A stretch of DNA of 13,362 nucleotides from JBBDXA01 sp040902585. Its GTDB lineage: Bacteria > Planctomycetota > Phycisphaerae > Phycisphaerales > Phycisphaeraceae. Within the stretch, counting starts at the first letter, position 1; each line of letters begins with the position of its first letter. This document shows positions 1-5,628 of this stretch, piece after piece. Position numbers and translations under genes: made by a program. The notes below the pieces were generated by a model. The model searched no databases, was not told the origin of the DNA, and saw only the letters and a program-made list of their open reading frames with translations. The stretch spans positions 1 through 13,362 of the forward strand of contig JBBDXA010000227.1 in assembly GCA_040902585.1 (NCBI GenBank), read 5' to 3'.

Positions 1-26
1 AAAACCCCCACACCCCGGAGTCCCCC

Positions 27-287
27 ATGTCCGCAATCGGCATGATTGAAACGCGTGGTCAGGTTGGCATCGTCGAAGCGACCGATGCCATGCTCAAGGC
101 CGCCAATGTTGAATTCGTCAAGAGCGTCGCCATCGGCGGTGCGTACCTGACGGTGATCGTCAAAGGCGACGTCGGCAGCGTGAAGGCCGCGGTTGACGCC
201 GGCGCTGAAGCCGCCAGCCGCGTCGGCAACCTGATCGCCGCCCACGTGATCGCGCGTCCGCACGAGTCGCTGATCGAGAGCTTCTGA
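27..287 (+). CDS. BMC-H hexameric microcompartment shell protein (first copy)
   Basis: An 86-residue single-domain BMC-H (Pf00936-type) protein that would form hexagonal tiles of the polyhedral shell. It opens with the classic strand AIGMIETRG (residues 3-11), continues with the helix EATDAMLKAANVEF, and has the alpha-helical segment AAVDAGAEAASRVG and the final strand AAHVIARPHE. The length is normal for the family. A Shine-Dalgarno GGAG at 17-20 lies six bases before the ATG, which fixes the start. It begins the visible operon; the C-rich bases 1-16 just before it resemble the right arm of the 294-415 stem-loop, so another element probably sits just outside the window. It is closely similar to the second BMC-H at 1730; two BMC-H paralogues are usual in PVM-type loci. 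The family call is certain; membership of the PVM type is inferred from the neighbours. Confidence 0.97.
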   Translation: MSAIGMIETRGQVGIVEATDAMLKAANVEFVKSVAIGGAYLTVIVKGDVGSVKAAVDAGAEAASRVGNLIAAHVIARPHESLIESF

Positions 288-293
288 AGAAGC

Positions 294-415
294 GGGTGTG
301 GGGTGTAGGGTTTGGGGTGTGGGGTTCAATCCACACGCCGAAATCCTGCCGATGCGTTGGCGCGCTGTTCCCTCACACCCCACACCCCAAACCCCATACC
401 CCATACCCCATCCCC
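294..415. repeat. Intergenic inverted tandem-repeat stem-loop (GGGGTGT/ACACCCC type)
   Basis: The left arm (294-324) is built of repeats of the word GGGGTGT with variants. The right arm (about 371-415) is built of the complementary words CCCCACA and CCCCATA. A 16-base stretch, CCCACACCCCAAACCC, is an exact reverse complement between the arms, and the flanks pair with few mismatches. The loop of about 45 bases contains nothing recognisable. The right arm runs straight into the ATG at 416 and leaves no purine-rich ribosome site there. It could fold as an RNA hairpin between the shell and kinase genes. Confidence 0.85.
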
Positions 416-1609
416 ATGATCACCCTCATCGCCAACCTGGGTTCGACGAGCTTCAAGTACAAGCTCTTCGATATGCCGAGCGAGCGCGTCCTGGCAACAG
501 GCGCTGCCGATCGCATCGGCCAGGGCAAGAGCGCGTGGTCAGTGGATGCGAACGGTCGCAAGGCTGAGGGCGTGGTGGACCTGGCGGATCACGGCGCAGC
601 CGTCGAGCTGCACCTGAAGCAACTCGTCACACTCGGCGCGATCGAGTCGATCAAAGCCGTCGAAGCCATCGGCTTCAAAGCGGTGCATGGCGGCCCGATC
701 AGCGGCGCAGTGATCGTCGATATCGACGTGATCAATACGATGCAGCAGTTCGCTGATGTCGCTCCGCAGCACAACCCGCCTTACATCGCCGCGATGAAGG
801 CGTTCGCGAAGAAGCTGCCCGGCATCCCGCAGGTCGCAGCCTTCGAGACCGCCTTCCATCAGACGATCCCGCTCGCACGCCAGGTCTACGGCATCCCGCA
901 CGAATGGACCGAGCAACTTGGTATCCGCCGGTATGGGTTCCACGGCGCAAGCCATCGCTACATCGCCACACGCATGGCCCAGATCGCCCCGCAGGCGAAG
1001 AAGATCATCAGTTGCCACCTCGGCGGCTCCTGTTCGATCTGCGCCATCGACCACGGCAAGAGCGTCGCCAACAGCTTCGGCATGACCGCGCAGTCCGGCA
1101 CGTTCCACGCCTCGCGCGTCGGTGATTTTGATGCCTTCGCGATTCTGAAACTCCTTGCTGCCGGCCTGACGCTCGATGACATCTGGCAGACGCTGGGCAA
1201 GAAGGCCGGCCTGGCGGGCTTGAGCGGCGTGAGCGCGGACATGCGTGAAGTCGAAGAGGCCAGCGCCAAAGGCAACAAGCAGGCCAAGCTCGCGCTCGAC
1301 GCGTTTGTCGAATCGTGCCGACACTATCTCGCCGCCTACCTGGGCGTATTGAACGGCGCGGACGCGATCGTCTTCACCGGCGGCATCGGCCAGAACGGCA
1401 AAGCAATCCGCGAAGCAATCTGTGCGAACCTCGATTACGCGGGCATCAAGCTGGATATTGCGAAGAACACCGCCGCCAAAGGAAGCGCGGAATCGCGCGT
1501 TGACAGTGACAGCAGTCGCACCCAGATCTGGGTGTTACCCACCAACGAAGAACTGATCGTGGCAAGGCAGACCCTCGAAGCATTAACAAAAGCAAACCAA
1601 CCCGTTTAG
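416..1609 (+). CDS. ackA: Acetate-kinase-family enzyme of the microcompartment operon (divergent active site)
   Basis: A 397-residue acetate/propionate kinase (ASKHA fold). In the PVM pathway it would convert lactyl- or acyl-phosphate plus ADP to the acid plus ATP. Visible motifs: N7, S10, S12 and K14 in the first strand (ANLGSTSFK); VHGG after residue 88; QHNPP; RYGFHGASH; a HLGG glycine loop; R234 in ASRVGD; FTGGIGQN; and TNEE near residue 379. Two catalytic positions differ from the Methanosarcina acetate kinase as I recall it: the arginine before VHGG is K88, and the aspartate of FDTAFH is E144. The usual TPLEG motif is also absent. The reading frame is open upstream to 296, but that stretch translates the inverted repeat, and the alignment with the family begins exactly at the ATG at 416. 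No good Shine-Dalgarno is seen. The symbol follows the family only. Confidence 0.9.
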   Translation: MITLIANLGSTSFKYKLFDMPSERVLATGAADRIGQGKSAWSVDANGRKAEGVVDLADHGAAVELHLKQLVTLGAIESIKAVEAIGFKAVHGGPISGAVIVDIDVINTMQQFADVAPQHNPPYIAAMKAFAKKLPGIPQVAAFETAFHQTIPLARQVYGIPHEWTEQLGIRRYGFHGASHRYIATRMAQIAPQAKKIISCHLGGSCSICAIDHGKSVANSFGMTAQSGTFHASRVGDFDAFAILKLLAAGLTLDDIWQTLGKKAGLAGLSGVSADMREVEEASAKGNKQAKLALDAFVESCRHYLAAYLGVLNGADAIVFTGGIGQNGKAIREAICANLDYAGIKLDIAKNTAAKGSAESRVDSDSSRTQIWVLPTNEELIVARQTLEALTKANQPV

Positions 1610-1729
1610 CGGTAGCACCGACAGGTGCACCCGCGAAGAACCCGCGGCGAACCATCGTTGCTAAGCCGCAAGCGGCCGAAACCTGAAACCCGAAACCCTG
1701 AACTCAGAACTTTGAACTGGAGCACCCCC
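1610..1729. repeat. Composite intergenic repeat region
   Basis: The 120 bases between the kinase and the second BMC-H gene hold three repeat types side by side. First is a small perfect hairpin, GCACC-GACA-GGTGC, at about 1615-1628. Second is the palindrome-containing word GCTAAGCCGCAAGCGGC at 1660-1676, which recurs at 2726-2742 and, with one change, at 10856-10872. Third is a degenerate heptamer array of CCTGAAA/CCCGAAA/CCTGAAC words at about 1681-1719. Unlike the neighbouring gaps, I do not see a complementary left arm for the heptamer array. Confidence 0.7.
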
Positions 1730-1993
1730 ATGGCACAGAACGCAATCGGCATGATCGAAACGAAAGGCCTCATCGGCGCGGTCGAAGCACTCGACGTCGC
1801 GCTCAAGGCCGCCAACGTCAAGTACGTCAAGCACGCGAAAGTCGGCAGCGGCATGGTCGCCATCACGCTCGAAGGGGATGTCGCCGCGGTGCGAGCCGCC
1901 GTCGATGCCGGCGCTGAGGCCGCTCGGCGCGTCGGCGAGGTCGTCAGCGTTCACGTGATCGCCCGTCCGCACGATGGTGTGGAGAAAGTCTGA
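1730..1993 (+). CDS. BMC-H hexameric microcompartment shell protein (second copy)
   Basis: An 87-residue BMC-H protein. NAIGMIETKG, the helix EALDVALKAANVKY, AAVDAGAEAARRVGEVV and HVIARPHD line up one-for-one with the first copy at 27-287, so the two are paralogues. They differ mainly in the pore-side and strand residues (VGSGMVAIT here, IGGAYLTVI there), which suggests different pores or tile roles in the same shell. A GGAG at 1719-1722 sits seven bases before the ATG and fixes the start; an upstream in-frame ATG at 1625 would only translate the intergenic repeats. The family is certain. Confidence 0.97.
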   Translation: MAQNAIGMIETKGLIGAVEALDVALKAANVKYVKHAKVGSGMVAITLEGDVAAVRAAVDAGAEAARRVGEVVSVHVIARPHDGVEKV

Positions 1994-1997
1994 AGAT

Positions 1998-2107
1998 AGT
2001 GACGGAGTGACGGAGTAACGAAGTGACGGAGTCGTCGCCTGGTTGCTCGCGGCTTTTGCCTTTCACTTCGTCACTCTGTCACTCTGTCACTTTGTCACTC
2101 CGTCACT
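1998..2107. repeat. Intergenic inverted tandem-repeat stem-loop (GTGACGGA/TCCGTCAC type)
   Basis: The left arm (1998-2032) is a decamer-like array of AGTGACGG and GAGTAACGA words. The right arm (2064-2107) is an array of the complement, GTCACTCT/GTCACTTT/GTCACTCCG. The arms pair over about 30 bases around a 30-base loop. The sequence word is unrelated to those in the neighbouring gaps although the layout is the same. It lies in the gap between the BMC-H and BMC-P genes. Confidence 0.88.
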
Positions 2108-2122
2108 TTCTTAGGATTTGAA

Positions 2123-2499
2123 ATGTTCCTCGCCCGCGTCAAAGGCCACGTCGTCAGCACGCAGAAGGACCCGTCCATGCGGGCCCGCAAGCTGCTCATT
2201 GTTGAGCCGCTGCGCGTGGACTACGACGATCCCGAACACGCGGGCTCGGGAACTCCAAGCACCCCCGGCATGGGGACTTCAAGTCCCCATGCCGNNNNNN
2301 NNNNGGGGGAGGCAAGTTCCAGGTCACCGGCCGCGCCATCGTCGCTATCGACAACCTCGGCGCCGGCGAAGGCCAGCTCGTCCTGATCGTGCAAGGCTCC
2401 AGCGCCCGCATGGCGGAAGGTTTCAACAAGGTGCCCGTGGACGCCCTCGTCATCGGCATCGTGGATGAAGCCGTCGTGATGGGCAAGAAGGTGGAGTGA
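2123..2499 (+). CDS. BMC-P (EutN/CcmL) pentameric shell vertex protein, interrupted by an assembly gap and a palindrome
   Basis: A BMC-P protein that caps shell vertices. The first part reads MFLARVKGHVVSTQKDPS, then KLLIVEPLRVDYDDPEHA. After the N run (2295-2304), a different frame continues with GGKFQVTGRAIVAIDNLGAG, then the hallmark VLIVQGSSARM, then PVDALVIGIVDEAVV, to a TGA at 2497. The frame change is explained by the placeholder Ns: one base is left over before them and codons resume at GGG 2305, so an intact gene needs a missing length of 2 modulo 3. Just before the gap lies a perfect palindrome (2266-2294) that encodes about ten extra loop residues, in a Gly/Ser/Pro-rich insertion between two strands. 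The start is the ATG at 2123, preceded by AGGATTTGAA. The family is certain; the intact state of this copy is not provable. Confidence 0.88.
2266..2294. repeat. REP-like palindrome inside the BMC-P coding region
   Basis: A perfect palindrome: 14-base arms CGGCATGGGGACTT and AAGTCCCCATGCCG around a single central C. It sits directly against the N run, and the CCCCC before it has a possible partner in GGGGG just after the gap (2305-2309), so the full hairpin may be longer. A second copy in opposite orientation begins at 13340 at the window end. The preceding stretch, GGGAACTCCAAGCACCCC (about 2248-2265), looks like a decayed copy of the same element. Confidence 0.9.
2295..2304. other. Assembly gap (10 Ns)
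   Basis: Ten undetermined bases within the BMC-P gene, adjacent to a strong palindrome. Ten is a common fixed placeholder length, and it breaks the reading frame, so the true length is likely different. The hairpin probably caused the assembly break. Confidence 0.95.
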
Positions 2500-2504
2500 G
2501 GAAG

Positions 2505-2592
2505 CCATCAGCAATCAGCGATCAGCCGTAAGCCCCAAGGCCCGGTGATCGCAAGCTGATAGCTGATAGCTGAAGGCTGATAGCTGATCGCT
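2505..2592. repeat. Intergenic inverted tandem-repeat stem-loop (AGCTGATA/ATCAGC type)
   Basis: The left arm CCATCAGCAATCAGCGATCAGCC (split by small variations) covers 2505-2527. The right arm is an array of AGCTGATAGCTGAAGG words over 2554-2592. The arms are complementary over more than 20 bases with a loop of about 26 bases. The same word family recurs at 4079-4164, 5627-5720 (in part) and 12509-12651. The right arm ends 16 bases before the dehydrogenase start. Confidence 0.85.
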
Positions 2593-2608
2593 CTTTCAAG
2601 GCTTCAAA

Positions 2609-4075
2609 ATGGATCAACAAACACTCATCGCCAGCGTCGTTCAGGAAGTCGTCAAGCGACTGGGCTCAGGCGCATCGCTTGGCGCAACAGCCATCGCCGC
2701 GCCTGCTTCCTCCGCTGCGTCCAGCGCTAAGCCGCAAGCGGCTGGGAAGCCCGCGGACCCGACCAGCGGTCGTCACACCAGCGTGGACGCCGCCGTCGCC
2801 TCCGCCGCCCGCGCCCAGGACCAGCTCGCCCGCGCCGGCCTGAAAGTCCGCGATGGCATCGTCAAACTCATCAAGCGCATCGTCAAGCAGAACTCCAAAG
2901 ACTGGGGTCGGATCGAACTCGAAGAAACCAAGATCGGCCGACTCGATCACAAAATCCTCAAGCTCGAACTGCTCGACAGCATTCCCGGCACCGAGTTCCT
3001 CAAAACCCCCGCCTATTCCGGCGACGCGGGCATCGGTCTCGATGAGGCCGCGCCCTGGGGCGTCATCGGCGCGATCACACCTGTGACGCATTCGATCCCC
3101 ACGCTCACCGCCAACGCCATCAGCATGATCGCCGCGGGCAATGCCGTGGTCTTCAACCCGCACCCCAGCGGCGCGAAGTGCGCCGCGATGGCAGCCGAAA
3201 CCTACAACAAAGCGATCAAGGCTGAGTTCGGCATCGATCCACTGCTCTGCGTGATGGATCCGCCCACGCTGCGCACCGCTGAAGAAATCTTCCAGCATCC
3301 GAATGTGCCGCTCCTCGTCGCCACCGGCGGCCCAGCCGTTGCCCGCGCCGCGATGAAACAGACCAAACGTTCCATCGTCGCCGGCCCCGGTAACCCGCCC
3401 GTTGTCGTTGATGAAACCGCTGACTTTGACAACGCCGCCAAGGCGATCATCGCCGGCGCTGCCTTCGACAACAATCTGCTCTGCATCGGCGAGAAGGAAG
3501 TGTTCGTCGTCGAAGCCGTCTTCGAGAAGATGATGGACGCGATGCGAAGGGCCGGCGCGGTCGAACTGAATCAGCAGTCGATCCAGAAGCTCACCGATGT
3601 CGCCTTCACCTGGCAGAAGGATCATTACGCGGTGAGCAAGGACTTCGTCGGTAAGGACACCAGCGTGCTCGGCAAAGCGATTGGCCTGAACATCCGCGAC
3701 GGCGTTGATCTTCTCTTCGGTGAGACGGATGAAAGCAATCCGTTCGTGCCCGAGGAACAAATGATGCCGTTCGTGCCGTTCGTTCGCGCCAAGAATTTCG
3801 AGCATGCCCTGAGCATGGCGATCAAACACGAGCACGGCTTCGGCCACACCGCCATCATTCACTCCAACAATCTCGCCAACATCACCAGGATGGGCCAGGT
3901 GATGAACGTCACTCTTTTCGCCGTCAACGGCCCGAGCACCGGTTGCCTGGGCATCGGCGGCGAAGGCTACCCGAGCTACTCCATCGCCACGCCGACGGGC
4001 GAAGGCGTGACCAACCCGATGACCTTCACCCGCTTCCGCCGCGTGAGCGTGAGCGGCGCGCTGCGCATTGTTTGA
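2609..4075 (+). CDS. CoA-acylating aldehyde dehydrogenase, microcompartment cargo (PduP/EutE-like)
   Basis: A 488-residue NAD- and CoA-dependent aldehyde dehydrogenase. In the PVM pathway it oxidises lactaldehyde to lactyl-CoA inside the shell. Residues 1-20, MDQQTLIASVVQEVVKRLGS, form a short amphipathic helix followed by an Ala/Ser/Pro-rich linker (about 21-55), the arrangement of an N-terminal encapsulation peptide as in PduP. The catalytic domain follows: PWGVIGAITPVTHSIPT, the cofactor segment AAGNAVVFNPHPSGAK, ATGGPAVARAAM, the GPGNPPVVV loop, and the nucleophile C292 in NNLLCIGEKEV. The length fits the family. The linker contains the dispersed palindromic word at 2726-2742, encoding SAKPQAAGK. 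The start is at the ATG at 2609, with only a weak AAGG upstream. The enzyme class is certain; the lactaldehyde substrate is inferred from the class II aldolase in the same operon. Confidence 0.95.
   Translation: MDQQTLIASVVQEVVKRLGSGASLGATAIAAPASSAASSAKPQAAGKPADPTSGRHTSVDAAVASAARAQDQLARAGLKVRDGIVKLIKRIVKQNSKDWGRIELEETKIGRLDHKILKLELLDSIPGTEFLKTPAYSGDAGIGLDEAAPWGVIGAITPVTHSIPTLTANAISMIAAGNAVVFNPHPSGAKCAAMAAETYNKAIKAEFGIDPLLCVMDPPTLRTAEEIFQHPNVPLLVATGGPAVARAAMKQTKRSIVAGPGNPPVVVDETADFDNAAKAIIAGAAFDNNLLCIGEKEVFVVEAVFEKMMDAMRRAGAVELNQQSIQKLTDVAFTWQKDHYAVSKDFVGKDTSVLGKAIGLNIRDGVDLLFGETDESNPFVPEEQMMPFVPFVRAKNFEHALSMAIKHEHGFGHTAIIHSNNLANITRMGQVMNVTLFAVNGPSTGCLGIGGEGYPSYSIATPTGEGVTNPMTFTRFRRVSVSGALRIV
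2726..2742. repeat. Dispersed GCTAAGCCGCAAGCGGC element within the dehydrogenase linker
   Basis: Identical over 17 bases to 1660-1676 and one base different from 10856-10872. Its core GCCGC-AA-GCGGC is a palindrome. Here it is in frame and encodes part of the linker between the encapsulation helix and the enzyme. Confidence 0.8.
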
Positions 4076-4078
4076 GCC

Positions 4079-4164
4079 TTCAGCTATCAGCAGTCAGCCG
4101 TCAGCCAGAACAGGCATCGACGGTCGATTCAAGGCTGATAGCTGAAAGCTGAAAGCTGAAAGCT
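4079..4164. repeat. Intergenic inverted tandem-repeat stem-loop (AGCTGAAA/TCAGC type)
   Basis: The left arm (4079-4106) is a TCAGC-word array. The right arm (4133-4164) begins GGCTGATAGCTGAAAGCT and repeats GAAAGCT. The right arm ends two bases before the BMC-P ATG at 4167, so any ribosome site (GAAAGC) is within the pairing arm. The 18-mer CAGCTATCAGCAGTCAGC at 4081-4098 is identical to 12522-12539, 8.4 kb away. Confidence 0.87.
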
Positions 4165-4166
4165 CC

Positions 4167-4421
4167 ATGCAACTCGCCCTCGTCAAAGGCCGCGCGACCT
4201 CGACTGTGAAACACGCTTCGCTGGCGAAGCAGAAGCTGCTCATCGTGCAGCCGCTGGGCGCAGGTGACAAACCCAACGGCGATCCGGTGATAGCCGTGGA
4301 TCAACTCGGCGCGGGCAAGGGCGACAAAGTCATCATCAGCAGCGACGGCCTGGGCCTTCGCGGCATCCTGAAGAACGATCAAAGCCCCGCGCGTTGGTGG
4401 ACGACAGGCATTGTGGATTGA
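4167..4421 (+). CDS. BMC-P (EutN/CcmL) pentameric shell vertex protein (second copy)
   Basis: An 84-residue BMC-P protein. MQLALVKGRATSTVKHASLAKQ, then KLLIVQPLGA, VIAVDQLGAGKGDKVIISSDG, and a closing strand WWTTGIVD correspond to the strands of the EutN/CcmL barrel. The usual QGSSAR after the central strand reads SSDGLGLRG here. The length is normal. It lies between the dehydrogenase and the RpiB-like gene. The start abuts the repeat arm and no strong Shine-Dalgarno is seen. Three different BMC-P paralogues in one operon match the PVM type, where they probably occupy vertices in mixed or alternative fashion. Confidence 0.93.
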   Translation: MQLALVKGRATSTVKHASLAKQKLLIVQPLGAGDKPNGDPVIAVDQLGAGKGDKVIISSDGLGLRGILKNDQSPARWWTTGIVD

Positions 4422-4425
4422 CTCC

Positions 4426-4614
4426 GATTCCCCTCCCTCTTAGGGAGGGGCCAGGGGAGGGTCGAGCCAGCGGACAACTGAATCGAACTTGCAACCAACA
4501 TCGCCCCAAAACGCCCATGCGAAACGCTGCGAGACACGCTTATACAACGAACATTTTTATGAGTCTGTGCGACTGACCCTCCCCCCGCCCCTCCCTGAGA
4601 GGGAGGGGAGTAAG
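4426..4614. repeat. Large inverted repeat with GGGAGGGG/CCCCTCCC hairpins in each arm
   Basis: The left arm (about 4426-4466) reads CCCCTCCCTCTTAGGGAGGGG and then GGGGAGGGTCGAG. The right arm (about 4573-4614) is its near reverse complement: GACCCTCCCCCCGCCC, then CTCCCTGAGAGGGAGGGGAG. Each arm is also a hairpin by itself around CTCTTA or CTGAGA. The 100 bases between the arms are less GC-rich and contain no convincing gene. This is the whole gap between the second BMC-P gene and the RpiB-like gene. The GGGAGGGGAG of the right arm is only a few bases before the next ATG and may serve as ribosome site. Confidence 0.85.
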
Positions 4615-4617
4615 ACA

Positions 4618-5628
4618 ATGAACGACGCTGACCGCCAACTCGTTGACCTCATCACGCAGCAGGTGCTCGCGCTGCTGCAATCGCGCGGTCTGCTCCAGCA
4701 GGGCGGCTCCAGCGTTTCATCTAACAAACTGTCACACGCTTCCCCCGCCCCGATCCATCCGCCCATCGGCGTCTGCACCGGCGACTACTCCAAGTTCCCC
4801 GAACTCGCGGGCAAACTCAGTCCAACACGCAACCCGCAACCCGGAACCCGGAACCCGGAACCACCGGAAGACTACGACCCGCGCCGCCTCACGCCCGGCC
4901 GCGTCGTGCCCAATGTGGTCATCCCGCGCAGGCAGGAGCCGCCCGAAGATTTCGCGCCGCCCGCCGGCTTTGTGCCCGCGCCGAGCAGTCCCGTTTATCA
5001 GCCCATCCCGCTCAGCGGCATCGTCACCGCCAACCAGCTCCAGGAAGCGATGAAGGCCTCGGCCGACGGCGTCGCGTATCTCACGCCGGATGCGAAACTC
5101 ACACCGCTGGCAAATGATCTCGCCCGGCAGAAGCCGCAGAACATCAAGCGGTCATCGCCTGCTGCACCCGCGGGCCATACTTCGTCATCCGCCTCATCCG
5201 CTGCCGCCTCGCAATATGTGTGGTGGATCGAAGGCGCGTGTCCCGTAGTGCGTGAAGTCATTCCGACATACGGCGCGGCCCTGCGTCCGATCGCTTCCGA
5301 TTCGCATCGGGCCGCGCTGCCGAATGTCGTGCGCGAACTGGCACGCATGATCAAAGCCAGGCAGGTCACCGGCGGCGTGCTCTTCGTACCCAGTGCCTCT
5401 CGCGCGATCTGTTACGCCAACCGCTGTTCTTCCATTCGCGCCTTCGTCGCCACCTGCGGCGAAGCCGTGGAGCAGGGCCTGCGCGACCTTGGCGCGAACG
5501 TGATGGTGATCGAATACCCGCATCAGGGCCGCCGCGCCATGACCGCGATGCTCGACCGTTTCATGCAGACCCCGCCCGTTGTCCCGCCCGCCGTGGAGCG
5601 CGACCTGGCGGATCTGCATCGTTGTTGA
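4618..5628 (+). CDS. RpiB-like protein with N-terminal encapsulation-type helix, function unknown
   Basis: A 336-residue protein in three parts. Residues 1-24 (MNDADRQLVDLITQQVLALL and following) form an amphipathic helix much like that of the dehydrogenase, suggesting targeting into the shell. Residues about 25-200 are a low-complexity Pro/Ala/Ser linker; part of it (about 70-82, TRNPQPGTRNPEP) is encoded by an AACCCGG tandem array. Residues about 201-320 resemble RpiB/LacA-B sugar-phosphate isomerases: VWWIEG; GVLFVPSASRAICYANRCSS; IRAFVATCGEAVEQGLRDLG; and ANVMVIEY. The glycine-rich GTGIGM active-site loop of RpiB is replaced by PSASRA (258-263) and its preceding cysteine is missing, so isomerase activity is doubtful. 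The start is the ATG at 4618, beside a GGGAGGGGAG; the frame is open further upstream but would translate the repeat. The RpiB resemblance is by eye and moderately sure. Confidence 0.75.
   Translation: MNDADRQLVDLITQQVLALLQSRGLLQQGGSSVSSNKLSHASPAPIHPPIGVCTGDYSKFPELAGKLSPTRNPQPGTRNPEPPEDYDPRRLTPGRVVPNVVIPRRQEPPEDFAPPAGFVPAPSSPVYQPIPLSGIVTANQLQEAMKASADGVAYLTPDAKLTPLANDLARQKPQNIKRSSPAAPAGHTSSSASSAAASQYVWWIEGACPVVREVIPTYGAALRPIASDSHRAALPNVVRELARMIKARQVTGGVLFVPSASRAICYANRCSSIRAFVATCGEAVEQGLRDLGANVMVIEYPHQGRRAMTAMLDRFMQTPPVVPPAVERDLADLHRC
4828..4863 (+). repeat. AACCCGG tandem array within the RpiB-like gene
   Basis: About five near-identical heptamers (AACCCGC, AACCCGG, AACCCGG, AACCCGG, AACCACC). 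They encode a Pro/Arg/Asn-rich part of the linker. The word resembles the CCTGAAA/CCCGAAA array at 1681-1719. No complementary arm is seen nearby. Confidence 0.75.

Noticed and set aside
296..415. N-terminal extension of the kinase by 40 residues
   Set aside because: The extension translates the two arms of the inverted repeat into low-complexity peptide, and family similarity begins exactly at the ATG at 416.
539..1324. Minus-strand open frame opposite the kinase gene
   Set aside because: Same reason: a high-GC shadow with no recognisable motif.
1998..2107. CRISPR array suggested by regularly repeated short words
   Set aside because: Units are about 10 bases with no unique spacers, and the two halves are in opposite orientation. 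It is a tandem inverted repeat.
2123..2499. True frameshift (pseudogene) in the first BMC-P gene
   Set aside because: The frame change coincides with the run of ten Ns of arbitrary length, and both halves are well conserved. An assembly gap is the simpler reading, though a real disruption cannot be excluded.
2666..3862. Long minus-strand open frame (398 codons) opposite the dehydrogenase gene
   Set aside because: It is an antisense shadow of a clear aldehyde dehydrogenase; there is no family resemblance and no ribosome site.
4489..4617. Upstream start of the RpiB-like gene
   Set aside because: The added residues would come from the repeat gap; the amphipathic targeting helix begins right at the ATG at 4618, beside a purine-rich site.
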